DNA of 64,000 nt from Sphingomonas aerolata (GTDB taxonomy: Bacteria > Pseudomonadota > Alphaproteobacteria > Sphingomonadales > Sphingomonadaceae). The notes below the pieces were generated by a model. It saw only the letters and a program-made list of their open reading frames with translations. It was not told the DNA's origin and did not search any database. Shown here in pieces: positions 1-8,712 of the stretch. Numbering within the stretch: position 1 is the stretch's first letter; every line of letters begins with the position of its first letter. The DNA lies in assembly GCF_003046295.1 (NCBI RefSeq), contig NZ_PZZN01000003.1, positions 868,001-932,000 of the forward strand, given 5' to 3'. Position numbers and translations under genes: made by a program.

Positions 1-548
1 GTAGTAACCGACATCAGACCGAACGCCATCCGCCAGCCAAGCGTCGTGCCCAGCATCGCCCCCAGCGGGACGCCGATCGACAGTGCCAGCGGCGTACCGA
101 CCATCGCGATCGCGAGCGCCTTGCCGCGCAACGGCGGGGCGACCATCCGCCTGGCATAGCCCGCGATGATTCCCCACCCCAGTCCCGCCGCGACCCCGCC
201 CATGAACCGCGCGACGAGCGTCAGCGCATAGGAGGTCGACACCGCGGTCACGCAGTTGAAGATCAGGAAGCCGACGATCGCGACGAGCAGGGTCGGCTTG
301 CGGCGCCAACCTTGCGTGTACAGCGTCAGCGGGATCGCCGCGAACAGCGATCCGACCGCATAGACCGTGATGGTCTGCCCCGCGAGCGACTCCGATACGT
401 CGAGCCCGGCGGCCATGTGCGGCAACAGCCCGGCAGGGAGCGTTTCGGTGAGGATCGCGGTGAAACCGGTCATTGCCAGCGCCAGCAACGCGGAGACCGG
501 CAACGTTTCGCTCGCGCCATCGTCGGTCTGACCGGATCTTGGAATCAC
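1..548 (-). CDS. MFS transporter, DHA1 type (partial, cut by window start)
   Basis: Reading the minus strand from a GTG at 548 gives an open frame to the window edge, about 182 residues, with no stop. The N-terminus is short and polar and is followed by successive hydrophobic segments. The motif between TM2 and TM3 includes TQGWRRKP, and TM4-TM5 include RFMGGVAAGLGWG. These are typical of drug- or sugar-efflux MFS carriers of the AraJ/YdhP/CmlA kind in the inner membrane. It is divergent from a TetR gene about 100 bp away, so it is probably the regulator's target and exports a toxic or signalling compound. The substrate cannot be read from the sequence. The GTG start is inferred because no in-frame ATG lies upstream of the first membrane segment. 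Confidence 0.8.
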   Translation of the reverse strand, partial: MIPRSGQTDDGASETLPVSALLALAMTGFTAILTETLPAGLLPHMAAGLDVSESLAGQTITVYAVGSLFAAIPLTLYTQGWRRKPTLLVAIVGFLIFNCVTAVSTSYALTLVARFMGGVAAGLGWGIIAGYARRMVAPPLRGKALAIAMVGTPLALSIGVPLGAMLGTTLGWRMAFGLMSVT

Positions 549-615
549 GCAACACTCACCTCTGGATCGACTGGTCCAGTGCGTTCGGCCACGTGGCGTG
601 GCTTGTCAACGAGTA

Positions 616-633
616 ATGGATTGATTAGTCCAT
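616..633. promoter_or_regulatory. Candidate TetR operator (ATGGA-N8-TCCAT)
   Basis: An inverted repeat, ATGGA at 616-620 and TCCAT at 629-633, lies in the AT-richer gap between the divergent MFS exporter and TetR genes. It ends 18 bp before the tetR start codon. Its position and size fit a TetR-family operator controlling both genes. This is inference from position only. Confidence 0.45.
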
Positions 634-651
634 AATCAGGAGCGGACATAT

Positions 652-1281
652 ATGGCACGGAGCGGACGACCACGTGGTTTCGACCGGGATTCAGCGCTGG
701 ACCGCGCGATGCACCTGTTCTGGGAACACGGCTATGAGGGTGCTTCGCTGCTCACGCTGCGTCGGGCGATGGGCGACATCTCGTCGGCGAGTTTCTATGC
801 GGCATTCGGGTCGAAGGAAGCGCTCTACCGCGAAACGCTCGCGCGCTATCTCGCCGTGCATGGCGGCATCGTCGGTGCGCTCGACGACGAGACGCTACCG
901 CCACGCTCACGGCTCGAACAGGCCTTGATCGCGTCGGTTGCGGTGCAGACCGATCCTGCCCATCCGAAGGGGTGCATGATGACGCTGTCATCGATCGTTT
1001 CGTCCGAGGCCGGCGCGCCGACCCGGGCGCTGACCCGTGCCGAGCGGGAGATCACCCGGCAGGCGTTGCAGCGGTGTATCGCCGCCGGCGTCACCGCCGG
1101 CGATCTCGATCCCGCCACGGACGTCGCGGGGCTCACCATGTTGTACGACGGGCTGGTGCTGGGGATCTCGATCCAGGCGCGGGACGGCGTTCCGACCGAG
1201 ACGCTGCGGGCCGGCATCGGACACGCGATGGCGGCGTGGGATGCTCAAGGCAGACAGGAGCGTGAGAGCAAACTCCACTAA
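652..1281 (+). CDS. TetR/AcrR family transcriptional regulator
   Basis: A 209-residue protein. The N-terminal helix-turn-helix (about residues 10-55) carries the family pattern, with FDRDSALDRAMHLFWEHGYE followed by the recognition-helix region SSASFYAAFGSKEALY. The rest is an all-helical ligand-binding domain of normal length. It is divergent from an MFS exporter, the usual repressor-pump arrangement, with a dyad in the shared promoter. The AGGAGCGG sequence ending a few bases before the ATG serves as ribosome binding site. The ligand is unknown. Confidence 0.9.
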   Translation: MARSGRPRGFDRDSALDRAMHLFWEHGYEGASLLTLRRAMGDISSASFYAAFGSKEALYRETLARYLAVHGGIVGALDDETLPPRSRLEQALIASVAVQTDPAHPKGCMMTLSSIVSSEAGAPTRALTRAEREITRQALQRCIAAGVTAGDLDPATDVAGLTMLYDGLVLGISIQARDGVPTETLRAGIGHAMAAWDAQGRQERESKLH

Positions 1282-1470
1282 TCTCGCCGAAAAAGAGACC
1301 GACTCGCAGGCATTCCGACCGCCCTACCCGCTTTCTGGCTCCGGGATTCGTCACCTCGCCCTGAAGCTGACTCTAGCGACGTAAGTCAGCATGTCGGGTA
1401 CCCTCAGGGCACAGAACTTCGTTATCGACCGCGCGACACTCCAACCCTCAGACGCAAGATGGGAAATCAC

Positions 1471-1689
1471 ATGCGATTTGTTCAGATCGAAATACTGCCG
1501 CAGGGCAAGGCGCTGGTCGATATCGACAAGCTGACCCATGCAGTGCCCGAAGGGAACGGGTCACGCCTGTTCATCGGGGCGCAGCACCTCGACGTGCCCC
1601 ATTCATTGGCTGAACTCGAGAACGTGCTGGCTGGTCGTGAGCGGACCGACGATGGCGCAAACAGCACCGCGGGATTCGGTCGGCGATAG
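1471..1689 (+). CDS. Small hypothetical protein
   Basis: About 72 residues from the ATG at 1471; an in-frame ATG four codons upstream is an alternative. The first 50 residues (MRFVQIEILPQGKALVDIDK, then a region ending HSLAELENVLAG) alternate hydrophobic and polar residues as in a small beta-rich domain. They look protein-like. The C-terminal tail after about residue 55 looks random and may result from an erased stop. It sits next to a degraded gene, so it may itself be a remnant. No family is recognised. Confidence 0.4.
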   Translation: MRFVQIEILPQGKALVDIDKLTHAVPEGNGSRLFIGAQHLDVPHSLAELENVLAGRERTDDGANSTAGFGRR

Positions 1690-1807
1690 GCCGGCACGAC
1701 TTCGGAAAATCATATCGTCTGCCCCATCAACCCTGGGCGCGGAGCCACGACGGCGAAAACGGATCGGCAGCCCCTTGGGTCGTTCGTAACTCTGCGTAGA
1801 CCACGTC

Positions 1808-2433
1808 ATGCGCCGTCCGCATCGACACAGTTTTACCCCGACACGGCGCGGCAAAACGCCGTTTGGCTCCGGCTGCTATGGCGGGTGGGGCGCGGAAGCG
1901 GTTGACGAACTCGTCAAGCGTGGTGCGGATCCAGAGACAATCGTGGTAATCGACGATCGGACCGTCGCGCTCTACGCCACTGAAGCATGGGGCACGACCG
2001 TGATGCAAGGCGATGCGACCCGCAATGCCGCGCTGGAGGCAGTTCAGCTCGCCTGTGCGCGTGCCCTGTTCGTTGCTGCGGGATGGGACGGCACATCCGA
2101 TCCCGATCGTCCTGAACCCCGCAAATTTCGCCGACGTCCTGTTGGCAGGGCCGGACCCACTGCGCGCATATCGCGTCGTATCAACGGATCTCGCCGCTGC
2201 CGACGGACAGGTCGTCCTGCACGAACGAGCACTGACCGCGACAGAACCGCGACAGAAGTGGGAATCGCACTGTCGGAAATCCGTGCCGGTCTCGGTCACC
2301 GTATCTACCGGGCGATCGAAGCTTTGGAATCTGCGAGCCGCAGACACAGCGGCTCAAATCGGGGGATCTCATCGTCGAGGCCGTACGGCGTGGTCAGGCC
2401 GAACCCACCACCTACCGATACTGTCTGTTACGA
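1808..2433 (+). pseudogene. Frameshifted remnant of a K+-channel / TrkA-N (RCK) domain protein
   Basis: Pieces of one Rossmann NAD-binding RCK domain appear in order but in three frames. Frame one, from about 1880, reads AVDELVKRGADPETIVVIDD and then a GDATRNAALEAV block. The frame then shifts, and from about 2100 reads PANFADVLLAGPDPLRAY and DGQVVLHERALT. Frame one resumes near 2260 with ALSEIRAGLGHRIYRA. The third frame, from 2347, reads QRLKSGDLIVEAVRRG and runs to about 2390. This order matches the cytoplasmic half of sphingomonad two-TM potassium channels. The pore-containing N-terminal half is missing, and the core between the pieces is shortened. I infer a dead gene with at least three indels. 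Confidence 0.75.
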
Positions 2434-2479
2434 ATGAATCTGGGTCCGATGTGCGCACTACGAAATCAGCGCATCTCCA

Positions 2480-2983
2480 TCAGGCTTCGTCGGTCGAGAT
2501 CGGCTTTCGTGCCGCCATCTGGACCGGCTTGCCTATTACGGGGCGGCCGGCTGGCCATCGGCGCGCGATACAGCGATCCTTTGCTATCCGGGCGATGGTC
2601 ACCGCGTCCCCCTGATTGCCGCCGAGGACATGATAGGCCGTCGCGTCTTCGCCGACATAGAAACCGACATGCCCGCCGCCAGGACGCTCGAACACCAGCA
2701 CAGCCCCGGGCGCCAGACGCTCCGGCCGTAACGACAATCCCCATGTCGACCATGACGTCGCCCGCACCGCAATAGAGACCGGCTCGATACCATCGTCCTG
2801 CAGGCAATATGCGACGAACACGCCGCACCACGGGACGCTGTCGGCGTTGTAGACCATGCCCAGCACCCGCGTTCCAAGCCGCTTTGCCCAACCCAGGATC
2901 GTCGCGCTGTTCGCTGATCCCGCAGCTTCCTGCGTGCTGAGCTTCGTGCGCGCCACTCTCAGCCACTTCGGATCCGTCACCAT
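2480..2983 (-). CDS. TIGR02594-like CHAP/NlpC-type peptidoglycan hydrolase
   Basis: A 167-residue protein from an ATG at 2983. The pattern PWCGVFVAYC (Cys53), the following SWSTWG segment, APGAVLVFERPGGGHVGFYVG (His105) and LGGNQGD (Asn123) form the Cys-His-Asn layout of the TIGR02594 family. These are small cell-wall amidases often found in phages and gene-transfer agents. No signal peptide is visible. It is 61 bp downstream of the GDSL esterase and in the same direction. No phage structural genes accompany it, so it may be a solitary domesticated lysin. The catalytic residues appear intact. Confidence 0.7.
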   Translation of the reverse strand: MVTDPKWLRVARTKLSTQEAAGSANSATILGWAKRLGTRVLGMVYNADSVPWCGVFVAYCLQDDGIEPVSIAVRATSWSTWGLSLRPERLAPGAVLVFERPGGGHVGFYVGEDATAYHVLGGNQGDAVTIARIAKDRCIARRWPAGRPVIGKPVQMAARKPISTDEA

Positions 2984-3044
2984 GATCCGCTCGCCCTTGG
3001 GGCCGAGATACGAACGAGCCTGCGGTTACGCTCAAATGCGGGCA

Positions 3045-3605
3045 TTACAGCATCCTCTCCACGATCGGCAGCATCGCTGTGACCACCGCAGCAATCGCCT
3101 TCGCATTGGGATGCATCCGGTCCGCCAGCACCATATCGGCATGTCCCAACACGCCAGGCGGAAAAAATGGCCAGACGGTCGCGCCGTGTTCGGCGGCCAA
3201 CGCTGCGTGAATGCCGAGATATGCAGCAGCCCGATCACGGATGAACATCGGGGGATCGACGGTCGTCAACAACACGGGAATGCCACAATTGCCCAGGCTC
3301 AGCAGGACCTGCCCGAGCTGCGCTCGAGTACGCCCCACCGGCACCTGCCGCAGGACATCGTTCGGTCCCACCTGAACGATCGCAAGTGCGGGTCGCTGGT
3401 CGAGCGCGGAGAGCATTCGGGGCAAGCGTCGTAGGACATCGGCGGTGGTATCACCCGACACCCCGGCATTCACCACGCGGGCAGAAGGGCATGCCCGCCG
3501 CAGCGAAGCCTGGAGCTGTACGGGAAAGCTATCGGCGGTGGGCAGGCCGTAACCGGCAATCAGGCTGTCGCCGATTGCGAGAATCAAGGGTCGGTCGAGT
3601 GTCAT
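3045..3605 (-). CDS. GDSL-family esterase / lysophospholipase (TesA-like)
   Basis: A 186-residue SGNH hydrolase. The four conserved blocks are present: LAIGDSLIAGYG (nucleophile Ser14), NAGVSGDTT (oxyanion Gly51), VGPND (Asn82) and DRMHPN (Asp162, His165). Length and spacing match TesA-type arylesterases, but the N-terminus lacks a signal peptide, so the enzyme is probably cytoplasmic. It would hydrolyse small esters or lysophospholipids. Next downstream is the CHAP-type hydrolase. It starts at the ATG overlapping a degraded stretch at 3606-3959. Confidence 0.85.
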   Translation of the reverse strand: MTLDRPLILAIGDSLIAGYGLPTADSFPVQLQASLRRACPSARVVNAGVSGDTTADVLRRLPRMLSALDQRPALAIVQVGPNDVLRQVPVGRTRAQLGQVLLSLGNCGIPVLLTTVDPPMFIRDRAAAYLGIHAALAAEHGATVWPFFPPGVLGHADMVLADRMHPNAKAIAAVVTAMLPIVERML

Positions 3606-3959
3606 GCGCCGCTGTGAGATAGTTCACGTTCGATGCAATGTAAGGCGTCCGGTCACCATCGCGCCGCCCCTTTGATGCTGGTGCTCCTTCGTCTGCAACG
3701 ACATACAGACGGCCGATACGCATTTCGGCGACCATCGCACCATCAGAACTTCCAGACGACCTTTTGCCAACATCTTCGGCCTGGATGGGGTGATGACCTA
3801 ACGCCGGAACGGGGTCGTCGGCGCGGATGACGTGGCGTCGTACCTGCAACGTGGCACGGCGAACGATGAATATGCCCGAACTGCCCCGCCAGATGGCCGT
3901 CCCCAGCGAAGCAGCTTTTGCATCATCAGCCGCCGCCGGAGCCCGTCTCACATCTGCCC
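3606..3959. other. Gene-poor stretch without a recognisable gene
   Basis: About 350 bp between the GDSL esterase and the TPR-like gene. The minus strand is open here (it would start near 3951) but runs out of frame into the esterase gene, and its translation resembles no family I know. Codon use is irregular. I regard it as a relic or as spacer. Confidence 0.4.
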
Positions 3960-5096
3960 CTATGACCGGTTCGACGAGCCGGATGTATCTGGCTGCGTCA
4001 AGTCGAGCACTTCCAACCTTGCAGCGTCCCCTCGCCTTGCAATCAGGCTCCCCACGGGAACCTGGTACGTACCGCGCAAGGTGAACCGTTCGACACGGTA
4101 GACACCCCGATCAGCGCCGCTGGTCGAAAAGCCGGTGTAGCGTCGTTCGGAAACCTGCCTGAGGAGGTACCCTGCCCATCCCGTCGAACGCGAGCCGCGC
4201 AAGATTTCGGGTTCGTCGGTCTTACCGTCGGGTCGGATCCAGAATCCGATGTCGACCCATTTGATCGGATCGACATCGGACGACCTCGCGGGAAGCGGAT
4301 TGCGCAAGTCGAACTTGCGTGCTTCGTCTTGCGCAGCCGCCAGCGCCGAAGGTCGATAAGGCGGCGCCCAGACCAGCTCAGGGCGGGTCGAGCCGTCGCG
4401 GCCGATCGCACGCACCAGCTGGTCAATCTGCGCGTTGTCCTTTTGGCCCGCCGCCAAGCGCAACCGGACAACTTGCAGCAGGTTGCGCAGCTTTGGATCC
4501 GCCGCGATCGGCCGGGCTTCGGCTTCGGCCATAAGCCTGGCCGCACCGGCCGTGTCGCCCCGTGCGTTGGCCAGTCTGACGCGGCGCAACGTCGCCTGCA
4601 GGGCAACCACCGCGTTTCCGTCCGCCAACGCCTGACGCTCCACCGCCTTATACGAAATCTCGGCACTACGCCCCTTGCGCATCGCGAGCCACATATCGCC
4701 GGTTGCAAATGCGGCGGCAACGACGGCCGGGTCATTGGCCGGCAGATTGTCGCGCAGCGTGCGAACCTGCTCACCGACCGCGCTCTTGAACGCATCCAGA
4801 TCACCGTCGTGCAAAGAGACGGTCGCATATGCTTCATACAATGCAGACACCGGTTTCGGGTCGGTCGCAGCGTGACGCTTGTTGCGAGATATGGCGCGCA
4901 TAAGCGTGTGACGCGCCTTGAGATACGCACCATCCCGGAATTGCTGCTCGGCAAAGGCGATCGAGGCTTGTGCATCGCGCAACGGCGGACAGCCCTGCTC
5001 GACGCAGGCTGCATACGCTTCCGAAAGCTGCCTGCCAGAAATTACGATATCGGGGGTGGCGGCCTGCAGCGACAATGCGAAGAATAAAGCAATCAT
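3960..5096 (-). CDS. Secreted TPR-like protein with TonB-C-like tail
   Basis: About 378 residues from the ATG at 5096, chosen because GGAGG lies 8 bp upstream and the protein then begins with a signal peptide, MIALFFALSLQAATP. Residues about 25-230 are alanine-rich helical repeats of TPR character. Residues about 270-350 contain VDIGFWIRPDGKTDEPEILR and later SERRYTGF, resembling the beta-alpha-beta TonB C-terminal fold found in many sphingomonad periplasmic proteins. A role in envelope protein interaction is likely; the exact function is unknown. A start 11 codons upstream is possible but lacks a ribosome binding site. Confidence 0.7.
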   Translation of the reverse strand: MIALFFALSLQAATPDIVISGRQLSEAYAACVEQGCPPLRDAQASIAFAEQQFRDGAYLKARHTLMRAISRNKRHAATDPKPVSALYEAYATVSLHDGDLDAFKSAVGEQVRTLRDNLPANDPAVVAAAFATGDMWLAMRKGRSAEISYKAVERQALADGNAVVALQATLRRVRLANARGDTAGAARLMAEAEARPIAADPKLRNLLQVVRLRLAAGQKDNAQIDQLVRAIGRDGSTRPELVWAPPYRPSALAAAQDEARKFDLRNPLPARSSDVDPIKWVDIGFWIRPDGKTDEPEILRGSRSTGWAGYLLRQVSERRYTGFSTSGADRGVYRVERFTLRGTYQVPVGSLIARRGDAARLEVLDLTQPDTSGSSNRS

Positions 5097-5408
5097 CACT
5101 CGGCCTCCACTTCGAGTCGCGCCTTGCACCGCTGCAAGCTTGACCTCGCATCAGTGACTGTATTGTGAAACTTTTAACTTTGCAGCAGCGAATGACTGAT
5201 CAGAAGAGGAATGCCGACTCTCTCGATAGATTAGCGGCAAACCGGCTGGCCGTATTCAGAGCGTGGAGTGTTAAATGCGCCACCGCATCCGCCTCCCTAT
5301 GATTTCAGCGAAGCCGCCCTGACGAGGGGCATTCGCCCAACCACGTACTGGGCAGGACGTTGATCGCGGCACGCGGTGGTATTCTGCAGGCGGCTCTCTG
5401 GCGTCTTC

Positions 5409-5948
5409 CTACGGGGATATTACCGCCTTGTTGGGCTCGAGCATTGCGAGAATCTGGTTCTTGCAGATGTTGAGATCGAAGACGACCGTTTGCCGGCTGT
5501 GATCGTCGCCTGTGGCGGCGGTTGTCAGTTGAAGCCCCGTATATTCGCAAGGCCCCGTCCAATATGTCGATTTTGAATGGGTCGTGTGGTCCCCGACGGA
5601 ATTGTTGGACCTCTGGTTGAAGTTGAGGATCTCGTAGCGCCCGGGGTCATGGCGCAATTTCGTCACGACCCGCGGGTCGTACGGAAACTCGTTCACGTGC
5701 CGTCGTGATCGACTTGGATCCCGCAGGCTTATGATCTTTCGGTCCGAACAATTGACCAGGAGCAAGACCCCCATCTCGTTCTTTTGCTTCGGCGCTGGCA
5801 GGGCCAGAAGACCAATGGCGTCATCGGCAATCGAGGGTGCGCGCAGTTCACATATCGATTCCCGCACGCTCCTGACGACGTTGCCGGATTCGAGCGGGTT
5901 GGAAGCGACGGCCACCGCCTCGGAAAACATAAGAGCAACGGCAAACAT
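5409..5948 (-). CDS. Hypothetical exported protein
   Basis: About 179 residues from an ATG at 5948, preceded by GGAGA. The first residues, MFAVALMFSEAVAVASNP, look like a short signal peptide. The body is polar, with cysteines in LLVNCSDRK, TGPCEYTG and NICKNQI. The middle segment, RYEILNFNQRSNNSVGDH, suggests a small beta protein. GC content is lower than in neighbouring genes, which hints at foreign origin. No family is recognised. A near-perfect 26-bp inverted repeat lies 27 bp upstream of the start. Confidence 0.5.
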   Translation of the reverse strand: MFAVALMFSEAVAVASNPLESGNVVRSVRESICELRAPSIADDAIGLLALPAPKQKNEMGVLLLVNCSDRKIISLRDPSRSRRHVNEFPYDPRVVTKLRHDPGRYEILNFNQRSNNSVGDHTTHSKSTYWTGPCEYTGLQLTTAATGDDHSRQTVVFDLNICKNQILAMLEPNKAVISP

Positions 5949-6343
5949 ATTTGTCTCCGTTATTGAGCTGCCGGTTGATATTAGCACTAGTGCTTATCAA
6001 CAGCCAAGTCCGTTCAGCAGGGATAGTGCATGTTGGGCGGCTCGCAAATCTTGGCAGTTCCCACTGAGCCGGTTTACCGGAGCAGGAGCCCGCTGTCGGA
6101 CAGCCCGCCTTTGGCACTGACATCCGCCGGGTTAGTCCGCTTTCACGAAGTCTTCTTTCGATAGACCTTTTCGGGGGTTACCGCTGTAAACGATCGACCA
6201 GACGCCATCGGGCTGAGCACATGTCCGCTCTCGCGCGTATGAATTGCCACGGGGATGTCCGATTGGGCGCCCAAGCGGGATGGCTGGGATGCGCTGCGCC
6301 TTCGCCCTCATCGAAAACGGTCGGCAGACTCTAAAAAACCGGC
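5949..6343. other. Intergenic region upstream of arsR
   Basis: About 400 bp between the orphan secreted protein and arsR. It holds the dyad at 5975-6000. No open frame in it looks coding. Confidence 0.5.
5975..6000. promoter_or_regulatory. 26-bp inverted repeat centred on AGCACTAGTGCT
   Basis: The core AGCACTAGTGCT (5983-5994) is a perfect 12-bp palindrome. It is flanked by TTGATA (5975-5980) and TATCAA (5995-6000), which also pair, with a 2-base offset on one side. It lies 27 bp before the start of the hypothetical exported protein, so it is a plausible operator. It lacks a T tract, which argues against a terminator. Confidence 0.5.
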
Positions 6344-6376
6344 ATGTCGGAAGTTGGTGGTGTTGCTGCCAGATAT

Positions 6377-6392
6377 ATCCGCTATGCTGGAT
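6377..6392 (+). promoter_or_regulatory. Candidate ArsR operator (ATCC-N8-GGAT)
   Basis: An inverted repeat, ATCC at 6377-6380 and GGAT at 6389-6392, lies immediately before the preferred arsR start codon at 6395. ArsR family operators are AT-flanked dyads that overlap their own promoter, and this position would allow autorepression of arsRCB. Confidence 0.4.
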
Positions 6393-6394
6393 TT

Positions 6395-6727
6395 ATGGAT
6401 AAGGATTCGGCTATCGTGGCGTTTGGCGCGCTCGCTCAGGGCACAAGGCTCGACGTGTTCCGGCTGCTGGTGCGCCACGAACCGGACGGAATGGCCGCGG
6501 GCGAAATCGCCCGCCGGCTCGACGTGCCGCAGAACACCATGTCCGCGCATCTCGGCATCCTAGCGCGCGCTGGCATCGTCCGCTCCGAGCGACAGAGCCG
6601 GTCGATCATTTACCGCGCCGATCTGGACGGCCTGCGCGCACTCACGCTCTTCCTGGTCAACGACTGCTGCGCCGGCTCGCCCGAACTGTGCGTGCCGCTT
6701 CTGGCCGAACTCACCCCCTGCTGCTGA
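6395..6727 (+). CDS. arsR: Arsenite-responsive ArsR repressor
   Basis: A 110-residue winged-helix protein from the ATG at 6395; a longer frame from 6344 adds 17 atypical residues. The helix-turn-helix is AGEIARRLDVPQNTMSAHLG. The alpha-3 CxC arsenic site of classical ArsR is absent. Instead there are C-terminal cysteines 91, 92 and 99 (NDCCAGSPELC) plus a final CC pair. This is the arrangement known from the Acidithiobacillus ferrooxidans type of ArsR, where three C-terminal thiols bind As(III). It heads the arsRCB operon, with arsC 11 bp downstream, and probably represses it until arsenite binds. Confidence 0.9.
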   Translation: MDKDSAIVAFGALAQGTRLDVFRLLVRHEPDGMAAGEIARRLDVPQNTMSAHLGILARAGIVRSERQSRSIIYRADLDGLRALTLFLVNDCCAGSPELCVPLLAELTPCC

Positions 6728-6738
6728 AAGGACGCGTC

Positions 6739-7167
6739 ATGGCCGTCGACATCGTGATCTACCACAACCCCGCCTGCGGCACGTCGCGCAACACGTTGGC
6801 GATGATCCGCAATGCCGGCATCGAGCCGCACGTCATCGAATATCTGAAAACCCCGCCCTCGCGCGCTTTGCTGGTCCAGTTGATTGACCGCGCTGGTAGG
6901 ACGCCTCGCGAACTGCTGCGCGAGAAGGGGACGCCCTTTGCGGAGTTGGGGCTTGGTGATGAGACGCTGACGGACGACGCGCTGGTGGACGCGATGATGG
7001 CGCATCCGATCCTCATCAACCGGCCACTGGTCGTCTCGCCGCTCGGCGTGCAGCTGTGCCGACCGTCCGAAGCGGTCCTCGGTCTGCTGCCCGAGCCGCA
7101 ACTGGGGGCCTTTGCCAAGGAAGACGGTGAAGCGGTGGTGGACGCCTCGGGTCAGCGCATCGCTTGA
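6739..7167 (+). CDS. arsC: Arsenate reductase, glutaredoxin-dependent
   Basis: A 142-residue ArsC/Spx-fold protein that reduces arsenate to arsenite in the cytoplasm using glutathione and glutaredoxin. Catalytic Cys13 sits in [13 protein letters not shown]. The later arginines of the anion site are seen in NRPLV and the following segment. AAAGGA precedes the ATG. The stop overlaps the arsB start, so the two are translationally coupled. The protein is full length. Confidence 0.95.
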   Translation: MAVDIVIYHNPACGTSRNTLAMIRNAGIEPHVIEYLKTPPSRALLVQLIDRAGRTPRELLREKGTPFAELGLGDETLTDDALVDAMMAHPILINRPLVVSPLGVQLCRPSEAVLGLLPEPQLGAFAKEDGEAVVDASGQRIA

Positions 7168-8453
7168 TGCTGCTCGCGCTCGCCATCTTCGTCGCCACGA
7201 TCACGCTCGTCATCTGGCAGCCCAAGGGGCTCGGTATCGGGTGGAGCGCGCTGGGTGGTGCGGTCGTGGCGCTGCTCGTCGGGGTGGTCTCGCTCTACGA
7301 CGTCCCGGTGGTGTGGGGTATCGTCTGGAACGCGACCGCGACGTTCGTCGCCATCATCATCGTCAGCCTGCTGTTGGACGAGGCCGGCTTCTTCGAATGG
7401 GCGGCGCTGCACGTCGCTCGCTGGGCGGGAGGACATGGCCATAGGCTATTCGTCCTGATTGTCCTTCTCGGCGCGGCCGTGTCGGCGCTGTTCGCGAACG
7501 ACGGCGCGGCGCTGATCCTGACCCCGATCGTCATCGCCATGCTGCGGGCGCTCGGCTACCGCGACAGGGCGACGCTGGCGTTCGTCATGGCGGCCGGTTT
7601 CGTCGCCGACACGGCAAGCCTGCCGCTGATCGTCTCCAACCTGGTCAACATCGTGTCGGCCGACTTCTTCGGCATCGGGTTCGCCGACTATGCGTCGGTG
7701 ATGGTGCCGGTCGACCTCGCGTCGATCGGTGCGACGCTGATCGTGCTGCTGCTGTACTTCCGCCGTGACGTCCCAGCAAACTACGACGTGGCGCAGCTCC
7801 GCGCGCCGGCCGACGCCGTCCGCGATCGGGCGACATTCCGGGCCGGTTGGGTCGTACTTGCGGCCCTTCTGGCGGGCTTTTTCCTTCTCGAACCTGTCGG
7901 CATACCGGTCAGTGCAGTCGCCGCTGCCGGCGCGGTGCTGCTGCTCGTCGTCGCCCGGCGCGGCCGCGTCATCGAGACGCGCAAGGTGCTGCGCGGCGCG
8001 CCGTGGCAGGTCGTGATCTTCTCGCTCGGCATGTACCTTGTCGTCTACGGCCTGCGGAACGCCGGCCTGACCGACCACCTCGCCGGTCTGCTCGACCGCA
8101 CCGCCCAGGGCGGTGTGTGGGGCGCGGCGTTCGGCACCGGCATCATCGCCGCGCTGCTGTCGTCGGTCATGAACAACATGCCGACCGTGCTCGTCGGCGC
8201 GCTGTCGATCGACGCGACCCACGCCACGGGCGCGATCAAGGACGCCATGATCTACGCCAACGTGATCGGCTGTGACCTCGGCCCCAAGATCACGCCGATC
8301 GGCTCGCTCGCCACATTGCTGTGGCTGCACGTGCTCGAGCAGAAGGGCATCCGCATCGGCTGGGGCTATTATTTCAGGATCGGGGCAACCTTAACGATCC
8401 CGGTGCTGCTGGTAACGCTCGCCGCGCTCGCCCTGCGGCTCGGTGCCGCCTGA
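7167..8453 (+). CDS. arsB: Arsenite efflux carrier ArsB
   Basis: About 428 residues of hydrophobic segments typical of the ArsB/NhaD family (12 TM), which extrudes arsenite as an arsenite/H+ antiporter. Family signatures include [16 protein letters not shown] in the middle and [11 protein letters not shown] with [20 protein letters not shown] near the C-terminus. The ATG at 7167 overlaps the arsC stop (TGATG). No arsA, arsD or arsH is nearby, so this is a minimal three-gene arsenic operon. It ends convergent with the HxlR gene. Confidence 0.95.
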   Translation: MLLALAIFVATITLVIWQPKGLGIGWSALGGAVVALLVGVVSLYDVPVVWGIVWNATATFVAIIIVSLLLDEAGFFEWAALHVARWAGGHGHRLFVLIVLLGAAVSALFANDGAALILTPIVIAMLRALGYRDRATLAFVMAAGFVADTASLPLIVSNLVNIVSADFFGIGFADYASVMVPVDLASIGATLIVLLLYFRRDVPANYDVAQLRAPADAVRDRATFRAGWVVLAALLAGFFLLEPVGIPVSAVAAAGAVLLLVVARRGRVIETRKVLRGAPWQVVIFSLGMYLVVYGLRNAGLTDHLAGLLDRTAQGGVWGAAFGTGIIAALLSSVMNNMPTVLVGALSIDATHATGAIKDAMIYANVIGCDLGPKITPIGSLATLLWLHVLEQKGIRIGWGYYFRIGATLTIPVLLVTLAALALRLGAA

Positions 8454-8712
8454 TGCCGTGGAATCGAACCTAATTTGACAAGACATACCCCTGATGCCCC
8501 TGCGCTTCCCACTTCTCAACGGCAGACATTCGTTCGTCCCCGCGCTGACTGAGCTTAGCGAATGATCGTCCGTCATGGATGTCGTGAATGGGAGGAAAGC
8601 GGACGCGCGGCTTACGGGGCGGTTTATTGCAATAGCAGACAGAGCGGGGCGCGGTCTTTTTCCAAAGACGATGGTATTTCTGGAAAGCTAAGCCTGTAAG
8701 CCGATGTCGCCT

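Noticed and set aside
2480..3605. Prophage or gene-transfer-agent remnant
   Set aside because: Only one lysin-like gene is present. No capsid, tail, terminase or integrase gene is recognisable in the surrounding 10 kb.
3529..3951. Minus-strand 140-codon frame between the TPR-like gene and the GDSL esterase
   Set aside because: It runs out of frame into the esterase, lacks a ribosome binding site and matches no family I know.
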